Shown here piece after piece: positions 49,348-60,801 of a stretch of 64,000 nt of DNA (position 1 is the stretch's first letter; every line of letters begins with the position of its first letter). Source of the stretch: Viscum album (lineage: Eukaryota > Streptophyta > Magnoliopsida > Santalales > Viscaceae); contig OY728153.1 of the NCBI GenBank assembly GCA_963277665.1, forward strand, positions 276,556,250 through 276,620,249. The letters run 5' to 3'. Below the pieces are notes generated by a model that was not told the origin of the DNA, made no database searches, and saw only the letters and a program-made list of their open reading frames with translations. Made by a program: the position numbers and the translations under genes.

Positions 49348-51375
49348 TGTAATATCCTGTTACTTATTTTTTGTACTCATAAAACCTTCTTTTTTTATCA
49401 TGCTTTTGTTGTGGATTCTTTCAGGTTGTTTGATGTGGAATATTAAAATTTTTGGAAAATAATGGGCTGTTCATGGTTGGTTCATGGTGTTCCTAAACTG
49501 TGTTCCAACCTAGTGTAAATAATTGAACCCTATTTAGTGGGAGTTTTCATGGTTGGCACAATTTTCGAAAAACTGTGAGCCCATATAGTATAAATAATTA
49601 ACCCCAATATATGGGCACATAGTTAGGGAAGTAAATTTATTTAACTGTTCGTCCCTACCCAGGTTACTGTGATGACAATGATTTTTATTTCTAAAAATTA
49701 TTAATATAATTCTAGTACCTTGTTTTTACCTCCCTCTCAACCCCAACGTCTTATAAATTGAAATCCTAGGTCATATAGGATCTCGTGACCCCTTTTGGAT
49801 CCAATAAACTTCTTCTTAGGTGGATTGAAGCGTGTGGAACCCTATTTGATCCCTCTCCAGTTAGTGATCTTATCCTATTCCTTACCTAAATCTCTCCTTT
49901 TCAGTCCTCCATAAGGTTTATTAGATCATCATGTGTTTGATGGATCTATACTCCTTTATTATGAATCATTATTCTAGATTTATTTAGATTTCTATTATCG
50001 CCATTCATCATTTAAGAATCCGAATATGGGTGTTGTCTTTCATTATTACTATGATTAATGGTAGGTGGTTCCGTTTAAGATTGGACAATGGATTAAACCT
50101 TGAATTGATTTATTTTTTGATGTTTCCTTCCACTGAATTATGAAAAACCAATTTGATGATAATTAGACATTAGAAATTTATTTAGAATTATATTTTTGGA
50201 AAACCCCCAATTCTAATGAAATTGGAAATTAGAGGATGATTTGAAATTGGTGTAAATTTTTGAAATTTATTTGTGAAATTCATTTTTAGAAAAATGTCTA
50301 AATTTATTTGATAAGAACATAATGTTTGTTTTATCTTAAAAGGAATTAATTAATAATGAAAAACCTATATTTTGGTATTGGAATGAAATAGGAATATTAA
50401 AATAAGAAATAGAGTAATTTTATTTTAAACTGATTTGAAATGATTTTGCCATTATTAATTAATTATTTTAGAACATTCGAGCTTGGGTAGTTATTGGGTT
50501 CTTTTGGACAAGTAAAATAAGACGATAATTCTATAAAAATAGAACTATGATGAAAACTCTCTCAAAAATCTAATTAGGAAGATAATATTTTTTAATGAAA
50601 CTCTGATATTCCATATTCCACATGATCTTGAGGGATGTGTGTACACGTATTCCTTGATCACTTATATGAGTGTGTGATGATCCTATAAAATGAATCTATC
50701 ATACCATGGGTAAGGTGACTATATTTTTACTTGTGTCTACTTTGTTATATATATATATATATGAAATTGATTATGAAATTATTTTACTGATGACTAGTGA
50801 TTTATATAAATTGGATTGTATAAAATGATTACTTAAGCCATTTGTTTGAAGTGATTCCATCCTTTGAAGTTAGAATAATGTTTTTTTAAATATGTAATCG
50901 TACTCTCATGATTGTTTTATTTAAAATTAAAATCATGACTTGGTTTATTGTCATTGAATCTAATTAAAAAACTCTTTGTGATACCTTATAGATATTTTTA
51001 ACTCAAACAGTACCTTTTCCTTTGGGGGTTTGTATATTTTTTATTCCATGTTCATGTCAAGGGAAATCACATCTTAGAGGTAGTTGATAATATTTACCCT
51101 TTGGGATTGGATTTTTTAAACCTTCAGGATGTTTGATTTTTCTAATCTATTTTTGGTACATTGATGATGTACAATTTGGTTTTTGACAAACCAGTTTGGT
51201 TTCTGGTACAATCTCCTTTGGGTGATTTTAAGGATACTGATATGTACATGTTTCTTCAAATATTAAGGTGAAATATTTGTTTCCACTGTTATATTGTATG
51301 ATTCTAGGTGATAGTTTCCAACCAGTGGGGATTGGAAATTCTCTTCAATCTATGTGAGTGCTGGCATGGGTATCA
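49348..51375 (+). repeat. Decayed gypsy LTR (5' LTR of a + strand element)
   Basis: Starts TGTAATATCC at 49348, inside the old minus-strand LTR, and ends ...GGGTATCA at 51375 followed at once by a primer site: 2,028 bp. Its tail (TAGTTTCCAACCAGTGGGGATTGG near 51312) resembles the tails at 17331 and 23455, so all three belong to one broad LTR group. An AT microsatellite lies at about 50743-50762. Confidence 0.65.
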
Positions 51376-51393
51376 TGGTATAAGGGTATCTAG
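51376..51393 (+). promoter_or_regulatory. Primer binding site of the + strand element
   Basis: TGGTATAAGGGTATCTAG, a degraded initiator tRNA-Met-type site directly after the LTR end. Confidence 0.6.
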
Positions 51394-51959
51394 GACGGTT
51401 CATGAAAAATTTGAATATTAGGTGAAGGTTTTCCATCATTCCTTGATGTCAGTATGTTGTTGATTGATCTTTTCAGGACTTAGAAGGTAGTTACGAGTGA
51501 GTCTATAGCCATATCTCATCATAATGATCCTTAAATCACTATGTGTGGTTTGGGAAATATGTTTTGAGGATCAATTATATTATTCATTATATTTGAGATT
51601 TGGATTTGTATAAATCAAAACCATTTTTTCTTATCCAATGGGATTAACTTCCCTACTACTATTGTTAAGTCATTGATCTAAGAAATATTATGGATTCTTC
51701 AATGTTGTTTGTTGATGTTGTGTTGAATCATTTTTATAAGGATACATGAAAATAAGATATATGAGGAAACTTCTAATGGATCACATTGAGAATATCCTCC
51801 CATGAACCATAAACTAATTGAGATTGCTGTTCATGCCATCCAAGCTCCCAGATAGGCATATGAACCTCTTCCCATTCAGGATCTAGTTGTGGAATCTTAA
51901 AGGGATAAATTCTTGATTCGTTATCTTGATTTACTTCACCAAAACCCATAATCATTCCA

Positions 51960-52660
51960 ATGATATAATAATTTTTAATGGGCTAATGATTGGTGAAGTA
52001 GGATTAAGATTCTGTTTGAGTTATTAGATATCCCTAATATGATCATGGTGAAAGATTCCACCTTTAAGATGGAGGGATATAGTAGGAGATAGTGGTACAT
52101 TATGCTGGGGATGGAGAAGAACAATGTTTTAGATTGTAAGGACATAAAAGTTATTTTCAGTCACTAGTTATATATAGTTTATATAGTGCTAGCTAAGTCT
52201 ATGTATTTTTTCAAACTAGAGTAGGTTTATAAGATCATGATAGAATATGAGAAATTATTTGAAAAACTTATGCATTTAACACATGATATTGTATCAAATC
52301 AGAACATTAATAATCAAAAGTTCAATATAAAACATTGATATGATACTCATTCTCAGGTTTTCGTTATGAATTTATCTTCTTATGTTGACATTCTAGAAAG
52401 GGTAATAATGTTCATTAATGATCTATCTAGTAAATCATGGTTGATGGGAGTTTCTTTTTATCCGTGTGTAAGTTAAATGAGTTAACATAAAGGGAATAGA
52501 ATGTGTGATTAGTCACATGGTGTCTCTTAACTGTAGGGTATTTCAAGAACTCTTATATATCCTATAAGAGGCCCTTTCAATTTCTTCTATTGTGGAAATA
52601 ATGGGCATTGATATTGGATTTTCGCTAAGTCACACAAGATATGTAGCTCCTGTGGAAGTT
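51960..52660 (+). pseudogene. Gag relic of decayed + strand gypsy element
   Basis: Many stops. A weak capsid trace (IMIEYEKLFEKLMHL near 52225) is followed by a mutated zinc knuckle FFYCGNNGH near 52582, where the first Cys has become Phe and a stop follows the His. Just downstream lies a second Cys-x2-Cys trace (CSSCG, near 52646). Its place just ahead of the protease relic supports the call. Confidence 0.6.
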
Positions 52661-52884
52661 TCTGAAACATAAAAAAGTTCTGTAATATCATTTATACTCT
52701 ATGTAGTGGAACATGATAATCAAATCCAAAAATTAAAACACTATAATCTTTTGCTTCAATATCTATGGGGTTCTATCCATAAGAATCTGAAACGAAGATT
52801 CTCCACATAGTGGAAGAGTCTCTATAGGAAGAAGATATAGGTCCCAAAACTAGGAGGGGTACCATCACCATAGATTCATCTTTA

Positions 52885-53060
52885 GTGTAGTCTTTATTTG
52901 GTATTGGTGCATCTTAGTCATTCATTTATACTCATATTGTGAATATACTAAATCTTCAATTGGAGATGTTGACTTATGTGATAGATATAACTGCACCCAT
53001 TGGAATGAAGAGAGGGCATGGTCTCGATTGTCCTACTTGTGTCTTCTCTTTATCATAGAC
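52885..53060 (+). pseudogene. Aspartic protease relic of decayed + strand element
   Basis: LFGIGAS-stop-SFI at 52894-52926 sits where a retropepsin has F-D-(T/S)-G-A-S-H-S-F-I. The catalytic Asp is gone. NILNLQLEM follows near 52945. Confidence 0.6.
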
Positions 53061-53329
53061 TGATAATCCTTGGGATTTTTTGGTTCTCAAAATGAAACCT
53101 CACTATGTCATAACTAGTATGAATTGGGTCATTTATAATAAATCTTGAATTTATTTTTATCTTCGATGAGTCTCCTTTACTACACCCAATGGGGTGTTCC
53201 TTATCATTTAGGGAGAATGGGAAATGATATTGAGTATATTTAGATCTTCTTTTCTAGATTTAGGGAAATCAATATCAGTGTTATCTTTTGATATGGATTA
53301 GGATACCTTGAGTGATTAAATCCCTCCAG

Positions 53330-54500
53330 TTTTCATTGAGATTCCTAACATTTTTCTGCCTGAATTTTCTTGGTTGACATCAGTAAGGGTGGTATAATTT
53401 TCATTTGATTTTGTACTAGGTGATCAGAAGATATTTAATACTTTTTACCTCACAAAAAAATATTAAATACAATTTTTTAAGACATATATGGATAATCATA
53501 TAGAGTCATGATTTATAATATATGCAGTGTAAACTTATACGTTGATTTTTCTCTTTACCAGGAAAGCTGATGAAATAATTTACATATGTGTTTATTATTG
53601 AAAACTCATTCAAATCATGGTACCAAACATGTATCTGTTTCTCTGGATTGATGATCTATTTGACAAGATAAAAGGGAAGAAGAGGTTCTCTAAGATTTAT
53701 CATAGATCTTGTTATGACTAGTGCAGAATAAAAAAATTTGACATAAAAACTGACTTTCAGAGAAGGTGTTTCAATTATGAGTACCTTGTCATCCCATTAT
53801 GTCTATCAAATTATACTACAGTCTTTATGGATTTTATGAACAAATTTTTCCATGAGTATCATGATATATTCATGTTTGTATTTATGGAAGACATCCAAGT
53901 TTAATATATTTCCAAGGAGGGTCAAGTACATCATTTGAGAAAAGTTATGTAACTTTTGAGAAATCATGAAATCTATTAAATGAAATCAAAATATCTTTTC
54001 TTAATTTGAGAAGTGATGTTCATGTGACACATAGTATCAGAACATGGAATATCAGTTGAAAACAAGAAGGTGGAACCTATTATGAAACGATTGAAACCAG
54101 GAAATGTTTTCCAGATTAATAGATTTCTTGTATTTAGATGTATATTATAGTCAGTTCGTAAAGTATTTCTCAACATTGGGTTCTTCAACAAAATATCTAT
54201 GTCAAAAGGGAGTATGGTTTTCTTAGGATAAAAATTTTCAGAGTTAATTTGTTGAAATAATTTTTTTTGGCTACTACACCATTGTTGAACCTTCCAGAGG
54301 TTTGGAAGGAATATTTGACCTTTTGTGATGAATCATGCCGTGGTTTGGGCTATGTTCTTATGTAGTGTGATCACATCATTGCATTTGGATATCATCAGAT
54401 TAGTCCATTGTTGAAGAATTATCTGAATGATGACCTAGAACTCGCAGTCATGATGCCTGCACTTAAGAGTTAGTGACATTACATTTTCATAGAAATGTTT
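53330..54500 (+). pseudogene. Reverse transcriptase/RNase H relic, cut by element E
   Basis: Translated rightwards with stops and frameshifts: IPNIFLPEFSW (RT entry) near 53340, WIDDLFDKIKGKKRFSKI near 53650, YEYLVIPLCLSNYTTVFMDFM near 53780, and the catalytic box as FMFVFMEDI near 53870, where the usual D-D is E-D. RNase H follows: LTFCDESCRGLGYVLM near 54318, then NYLNDDLELAVMMPALKS near 54419. The match stops at RHYIFIEMF, exactly where element E starts at 54501. The remainder must lie beyond the right end of E, outside the window. Confidence 0.85.
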
Positions 54501-55331
54501 TATAGCATCCTGTCTTTTTATAACATAAAATTTCATTACATTACACAAAACTGAGGATCTTTAATGTTTAGTGTCTTGGAAACCAGGAACATAATACATG
54601 AAAACAACATAAATAATTCTTCATAAACACTTGAAATGATTTTCCTTAAGTTCATCCTAGGTTCATTACTGCATCTCATAACCTGGGGACATACATCAAA
54701 AGAAAGGGTGTGCAGAAGGCCCAGTAAGGGAAACAAGAGGAACATTTTACATGTGAACTTGATATACTTCAATAAGGACAAGAAAAGAACTTTAAGGCAT
54801 GAGAAAGAAATCATGAGACATTTCATAATAAAAAATAACATTTTTCATAACTTGAAGATGTGGCTACATCATCTAACATAGACAATCATGAACATGTCAC
54901 CAAGGTCCATCCCCAAGGTGTCATTTGAAAATTACCAAGGTTATTCACCAAGGTATCGTGAAAATTGTAATCTCTAGTGGTTACATCATTACCCAATGAA
55001 TTGGAGCGCTATCAGGTAGCACCCTTAAATTTTCTTTTATTATCATGTGAGCCACATATATCATCATCAAACATTTCATAAATAAACCATATAGCATAAA
55101 ATAAATGGGTTTCATTTCATAATCATAATGTTTCAAAAACTGCTTTAAAGACATGATCTTTACGTCACTTTAAACCCATGGAAGGGGAGAGCGGGTCTCA
55201 TGTATGTAAATACCAGAATTTAAAATAGAAAATTTTGATATATATGTGAATACACCTATAGAAATATGAGCTTTTAGTATTCACTTTATAACATAAAATT
55301 ATTTTGAGAAAAGAGAGAGGTATTTTGAGAC

Positions 55332-55775
55332 GAAAATTCTGCAGCATAACGGCTATGTTTCGGGGTTTTAGAAAACATTGAAAAGAGAGGGGACATGGGT
55401 CCAACATTCATAAATGACCCATAAAAATATAGAGGGTCAGAATAAGAAGGATATATGAACATGTTAATGAAATTATAAGGACATAACATTTGAAATGAAA
55501 AACATGGAAAGAAGACAAAAATTAGATTTCTCTTATGAAAATTCGGCAGCCTAACGACGTCACTTAAACATCAAAAAAATTGATTTGAAAAGATAAAATA
55601 GGGTCTCTCATCATGTGAAAATAAGATTTCAGTATGATAGATATAGAGATCATACCCCAACATAAAAAAATGGAATTTGAAAGACTTGACATGAAAGTAG
55701 AACTTTGAAAAGAATGAGAAGAGTGAAAGAATCACTTAAAAATTCGGCAGCCTAACGGCGTCACTTAAACCTTCA
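55332..55775. repeat. Three ~205-bp subrepeats in element E LTR
   Basis: The core AAAATTC(G/T)GCAGCCTAACG occurs at about 55334, 55538 and 55740, followed in two of three by CGTCACTTAAAC. The 5' LTR keeps the three copies at about 63189, 63396 and 63597. Confidence 0.85.
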
Positions 55776-55931
55776 TAAAACGAAATGATGAGAGTAAGAG
55801 GGGACATCTCATAATATAAACATGAAAAGGGAAGTAAGAGGAATATAAAAGAACATAATCTCACATAAGAACATGGAGCATAAAAGTAATGACATAAAAG
55901 AGATTACATGAAAAGAAAGAGAGAGGTCAGA

Positions 55932-55942
55932 TCCCTTACCTT
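55932..55942 (-). promoter_or_regulatory. Splice-donor-like motif, element E 3' LTR
   Basis: Minus strand AAGGTAAGGGA, about 150 bp downstream of the TATA box at 56081-56090. The same motif is at 63789-63799 in the other LTR, again about 150 bp from its TATA. Confidence 0.5.
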
Positions 55943-56080
55943 AAAATGTAACTCTTAAAACTCAAAGGTTTGGACCTTGAGGTCTTGGGGGCACCTTGGG
56001 AGGACTCCTGGGGAGGTAAGGAGACCAGAATGTCGTTGGGGGAGAGTTGGGAGTCAAAACTAAAGGAGGAGAGGGTGGGT

Positions 56081-56090
56081 CTTTATAGGG
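56081..56090 (-). promoter_or_regulatory. Probable TATA box, element E 3' LTR
   Basis: Minus strand CCCTATAAAG, flanked by C-rich sequence; it would be the core promoter of the LTR. Its equivalent at 63938-63947 reads CTATAAATA. Confidence 0.6.
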
Positions 56091-56334
56091 AAAGTGAGGG
56101 GACAAGACATTAATGGCCAAGGGACACCTCACAGGTGCTTTTCTCAAAACCATGCGCTCTCCCTTGGAATTTACCATGGAGTTAGCCCACATGGGGCCCC
56201 CAAAACAATAATTCATCACCCTTGGCCAGCCAAACCTTAAAATATCCCATGACATCATCATGACACACTGATGATGTCATTAAACATACCGAAACCCTAA
56301 AACTACCTTTTTACTATTCACTGAAAAATTCATC

Positions 56335-56615
56335 TTACTCAGAAAAATCCCAAAATTTCACCTTAACAAAATATCGATGCTCTAATTACATTTATGAACT
56401 CCATTTTATAAAAATAATTTTCTAAATAATTTTAATTTAATTTTTAAATAAAAACACTAATCATCGAGAATTCGTTTTTTTCAGAAAAATCCCAAAAATT
56501 TACCATAACATAATATCAGTGCTCTGAGTTCAAAAATAAAGTCCTTGTTATAAAAATAAATTTCTAATCATTTTAAATTAAATTTTTAATTAAAAAACAC
56601 TATTCACCTGAAAAA
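56335..56615. repeat. ~142-bp tandem duplication in element E LTR (U3 part)
   Basis: CAGAAAAATCCCAAAA recurs at about 56339 and 56483. Both copies continue with TT.ACC.TAACA.AATATC and TGCTCT, then TATAAAAATAA.TTTCTAA. A and T dominate. Confidence 0.75.
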
Positions 56616-57030
56616 ACTAATACTTGACTAATAATTTATGTAACCTTTATTTACCCATTTTATTGAATAACATTACTTAATCTAGGTGTCTAAATTATAT
56701 TAAAACTTTCTCTGAGTGAAATTACTAATCCATTTGGTCACATTACTAATCCTAAGTGTAAAATCACTATTCATAATTTAATATTCATCAAAAATTAAGT
56801 TGATCTTATTAGACTCCAAATTCCTTACTAAACACTTTTGTAGAAGACCATTTTTTGAAAATCATTACACATCATTAATTATTTAAGGTTTACATAAATA
56901 TTTAAAATATCCTTTTTTCAAAATTCATCAATAAAATACATCCTAAAATTATCCGGACATTTGAAGTTTCACAAACATCACTAAAGGAAGAAATCATAAT
57001 TCATTCATCCCAAAGGATTACACAAAGAAG

Positions 57031-57318
57031 CTAGGGTCTCATCACATAGCCCCTTATAACACCGGCATATGACCTAAGTGTAAGGTGTGCTATGGTGAGA
57101 GAATCTGAGGGAGGCTCAGATAACATTGCCCTAGTAATAATCTCTACTAACTTGAACTTCTCCCGCAGGCGTTTCCGTTCAAACTTGACACGCTGGAGTT
57201 CGGCTTGGGCTTGGTCCAAAGCGAAGCCCAAAGATGCCACCTCCTTCCCAAGCTCTGATAAGTGGGCTTCATAAGGTTTGAGTCTACTGGATGAATCCAT
57301 CAACTCCTCTTTCTGCAT
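57031..57318 (-). CDS. Coiled-coil open frame inside element E LTR (95 aa)
   Basis: An intact 95-codon frame on the element strand within the first 400 bp of the 3' LTR. It is strongly charged and helix-like: LKPYEAHLSELGKEVASLGF, then LDQAQAELQRVKFERKRLRE, with hydrophobic residues at heptad-like spacing, followed by a non-helical tail. Base composition is clearly less AT-rich than its flanks (56300-57000). I do not recognise the family. It may be a captured host coding fragment or a conserved U3 sequence that happens to be open. Whether the 5' LTR holds it cannot be seen because the window ends first. Confidence 0.4.
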   Translation of the reverse strand: MQKEELMDSSSRLKPYEAHLSELGKEVASLGFALDQAQAELQRVKFERKRLREKFKLVEIITRAMLSEPPSDSLTIAHLTLRSYAGVIRGYVMRP

Positions 57319-57388
57319 TAACTATCAAAATCTTATTAAATCATTAAGAGTAAGTTAATATACTACTCAAAAAGATTGGGTCGTTACA

Positions 57389-57402
57389 TTCTTCCCCCCT
57401 TA
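57389..57402 (-). promoter_or_regulatory. Polypurine tract of element E
   Basis: Minus strand TAAGGGGGGAAGAA directly before TGTAACGACC of the 3' LTR. Confidence 0.92.
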
Positions 57403-57435
57403 AGAAATTTCATCCCCGATATTTATACTTGAGGC

Positions 57436-57831
57436 CTAGTCGAAAAGGTGAGGGTAATTTTTCTTCATTGTTTCCTCAGGATCCCAAGTCGCTTCTTCAT
57501 ATTTATGATTCCTCCACAACACTTTCACAAGGTGGGTAGTCTTGTTTCGTAGAACCTTGTCTCTACGGTCTAAGATCTCCACTGGCTGCTCCTCATAAGA
57601 GAGGTCATGTTCCAGTTGTACCACCTCTGGGTTCAGTACATGCAAAGGGTCGGGTATGTACTTCCTCAAGAGAGATACATGGAAGACATCGTGAACTTGA
57701 GCTAGGTTCGGTGGAAGTGCTAGACGATAGGCCACTGCTCCTATGCGATCAAGGATTTCATAGGGGCCAATGTACCTAGGGATGAGCTTCACTTTCTTCC
57801 CAAACCGCATGACTCTCTTCCATGGAGAAAT
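57436..57831 (-). pseudogene. Element E integrase GPY/F module and chromodomain-like tail
   Basis: 124 open codons continuing the integrase after one in-frame TGA (near 57829-57831). The GPY/F module is clear ([36 protein letters not shown]) and is followed by a tail of Tekay/Del type: [37 protein letters not shown], then YPHLFD and the stop. It would bind DNA and chromatin during integration. The stop at its start would remove it from most translation products. Confidence 0.92.
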
Positions 57832-58830
57832 TCAAAGGAAGACATTGTCGCCAACACCAAACTCCAAGTCCCTTCGATGATTGTCAGCATAGATCTTCTG
57901 CCGACTTTGAGCAGCCTTTATGTGTTGTTGGATGGCATGAACCTGTTCTGTCATCTCTTGCACAAGATCAGGCCCAAGAAGCTTTCTCTCACCAGTTTCA
58001 TCCCAACAAGTAGGAGTTCTACATCGCTTTCCATACAGAGCTTCATAGGGTGCCATATGAATACTCGAATGGAAGCTGTTGTTATAGGAGAACTCAAATA
58101 ATGTGAGGTGTTGATCCCATCCACCTTTAAATTCCATTGAGAATAATCTCATCATGTCTTCGAGTGTTTGAATAGTCCTTTCAGATTGTCCATCAGTTTG
58201 AGGATGATAGGTCGTACTAAAATTCAATTCAGTACTCAAAGCATGTTGAACACTTCTCCAGAATTTTGATGTGAATCTTGGATCACGATCAGACACGATG
58301 GATAGTGGTACCCCATGCAGCCTTACCACTTCCTTCACGTATATCTTGGCAAGTTGATCCAGATAGAAATCTTCCCGAATAGAGATAAAATGGGCAGTCT
58401 TGGTGAGACGGTCCACAATAACCCATATCACATTGTTTCCTTTGGATGTTTTCGGGAGACCAGTTACAAAGTCCATAGTGATATTATCCCACTTCCATAC
58501 TGGTATGGGTAGAGGTTGTAATGCCCCCTTAAGAAGTTGTCATTCTGCCTTTACTTGCTGACACACCAGGCACCTTGTAGTGTAATCAGCAATCTCCCTC
58601 TTCATGTTATCCCACTAATAATGATCACGAAGGTCTCTATACGTCTTAGTGCTTTTCGGATGTATAGAGAAAGTAGAACTATGAGCTTCATCCATCTGTT
58701 CTTTCTTTATCTCCGGAATAGATGGAACACGTAGTCTTGTACAAAATTTCAATACACCTTATTGATTAATATTGAAATCATGGAACTTCCCATCTTTTAC
58801 ATCCTCCAACTTCTCCTGCAGCAAAAGATC
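57832..58830 (-). pseudogene. Element E integrase zinc finger and catalytic core
   Basis: The catalytic core is open for 214 codons (57832-58476): D2 (MDFVTGLP), D63 in VSDRDPRFTS and E99 in YHPQTDGQSERT, with 35 residues between D63 and E99, so the DDE triad is intact. It ends in GDNVFL before a TGA. Upstream (58477-58830) is the H2C2 zinc finger, with H...IHP and CLVCQQVKAE, interrupted by stops (for example inside DHY-stop-WDNM and after QQVKAE). Integrase joins the DNA copy to the host chromosome; this copy cannot be made in full. Confidence 0.92.
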
Positions 58831-60534
58831 TTATTTTTGAGCCTTCTTGATCTTCTCTAGTAATGAAGGTTGAGAAATCATTTGGGATAGGGTTGATGAG
58901 GTCCCTTTCTTTATAATTCCCATGTCCAGTTTTACTAGATCTTTAATCAAGGGATCTCCTAGGATCCTCATTGTTGCCAGAACAACATGATCTTTCCTGC
59001 TTAACCCATATGTGACTTTATTTTCTCTTCCAGGGTGATAATGAATTGAACAATCATAGTCTTTAATAAGCTCCAACCATATCCTTTGTCTCATGTTCAA
59101 TTCTTTCTGTGTGAAAATATACTTTAAACTTTGGTGGTCAATGTATATATCACATTTCTCCCCATAAAGATAGTGCCTCCATATCTTTAAAGAAAAAACA
59201 ACTTCAGCTAACTCTAGATCATGCGTAGGATAATTCTTCTCATGAATCATCAACTGTCGAAATGCATAAGAAATTACCTTGTCATTTTGCATGAGGACGC
59301 ACCCAAGCCCTTTCAGAGATGCATCGCTAAAAATAACGAATCCTTCTCCGATAGAGGGTAGTGTTAACACAGGTGCAGTAACCAATCTCTTCTTCAGCTC
59401 TTGGAAACTTTCCTCGCATTCCTTTGTCCATATGAACTTAACCCCTTTTCGAGTCAACATGGTTAGTGGATTAGAAACCCATGAAATGTTTTTCACAAAC
59501 CTCTTATAATATCCCGCTAAACAAAGGAAACTACGAATCTCAGTTACTGTTGTGGGTTGAGGCCACTCCTCCACAACCATTGTCTTTGCAGGGTCAACCG
59601 AGATTCCTTCATTGGTTACGATGTGCCCCAAGAAAGCCACTTGTTGTAACCAAAACTCACACTTTCTGAACTTTCCAAAGAGCCTCTCCTTCTGCAGAGT
59701 TTTCAAAATAACCCCCAGATGATCTTCATGCTCCTCGCGACTTTTTGAATATATCAAAATATCATCAATAAAAACTACCAAAAAGTTATCAAGGTTGTCC
59801 TTAAAGACTCTATTCATCAAATCCATGAAAATAGCAGGAGCATTAGTCAAGCCGAAGGGCATAACAGTAAACTCATAATGCCCATATCTTGATTGGAAGG
59901 CAGTCTTTGAAATATCATCCTTCTTCACCCTCAGTTGATGATAACTAGATCGAAGGTCAATCTTAGAGAAGAATTGAGCCCCGCGAAGTTGGTCAAATAA
60001 ATCATCAATTCTTGGAAGAGGATATTTGTTCTTCGCTGTGATCCCATTCAGTTCTCTATAATCAATGCATAGCCGCATTGATACATCCTTCTTCTTCACA
60101 AAGAGAACTGGTGCTCCCCAAGGAGACACACTTGGTCGGATAAACCCCTTCTCCAACAATTCTTGGATTTGTTTATTTAACTCTTCTAGATCCACATTTT
60201 CCATTCTATATGGAGTCTTTGATATCGGTTGAGACCTAGGTACGAGTTCAATGGAGAACTCTACCTCTCTTTCTGGGAGAGGTCCAGGTAACTCCTCAGG
60301 AAATACATCCATGTATTCCTGAACAATCGAAACATAATCTATTTGTATGCTCCCATTTCCTTCTTCATCATCACCGATTAACTCCATAAAGAAAGCTATA
60401 GGAGGTGATTCTAGATAGGGATCAGTTTGGGATATCTCTCCTTGGAAGATAACTGTAGGTCGTTCATTCAAGACTACTAAGATTTCATTACTTCTGCATT
60501 TGATCTTAGCGTTATACTTTGAGAGATAGTCCAT
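58831..60534 (-). pseudogene. pol: Element E protease end, reverse transcriptase and RNase H (567 open codons)
   Basis: Begins in the last part of protease ([13 protein letters not shown]). RT: entry motif [10 protein letters not shown] at ~75, LCIDYRELN at ~155, [13 protein letters not shown] at ~189, [17 protein letters not shown] at ~220, and the catalytic FIDD at 255-258, with D192, D257 and D258 kept. RNase H: D404 ([10 protein letters not shown]), E441 (DLELAE) and D466 (YIDHQS) are present, but near residue 510 the expected last catalytic Asp is Gly (KVTYGLSRK). The frame ends in a stop after KIKKAQK. It copies RNA to DNA in the particle; the Gly change alone should harm RNase H. Confidence 0.95.
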
Positions 60535-60801
60535 CCCTAGTATAATGTCGAATTACATCATGGTAATGACTAATAGATTTTCGATAAGATTGTGCTCACC
60601 AAAGTAACCACTAGAGTCTCTAAATACCGTTGATGCAAGGATAATCCCACTTAGAGTCTTGACTAACAACTCTACCTCTAGCATTTCGGGGATTGATTCT
60701 ATATTCCTTGAAAACATGGAGGAATTAATGGAATGTGTAGAACTAGAATCAAATAATGTACTTGCTAGTTTTGAGAGGACGACAAGAGTACCTGCTACCA
60801 C
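60535..60801 (-). pseudogene. Element E aspartic protease, active-site mutant
   Basis: In frame with the Gag end and with RT, but separated from RT by one TAA (near 60552-60554). The active-site stretch reads STLFDSSSTHSI; the family needs D-(T/S)-G, so the Gly is replaced by Ser. [10 protein letters not shown] follows downstream in the next segment. Retropepsins act as dimers to cut the polyprotein; this copy is likely dead. Confidence 0.85.

Larger units (their letters stand above)
54501..57388 (-). repeat. Element E 3' LTR (complete)
   Basis: 2,888 bp. On the element strand it begins TGTAACGACCCAATC after the polypurine tract. Its other edge reads TATAG on the plus strand where TG would be usual; the same TATAG is in the 5' LTR copy, so the change predates insertion. 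It contains a coiled-coil frame, a 142-bp duplication, a TATA box, a donor-like site and three 205-bp subrepeats, listed separately. Confidence 0.9.

Noticed and set aside
51773..51955. 60-codon minus-strand frame
   Set aside because: Lies antisense in the gag leader of a decayed + strand element; no family match and no support on either side.
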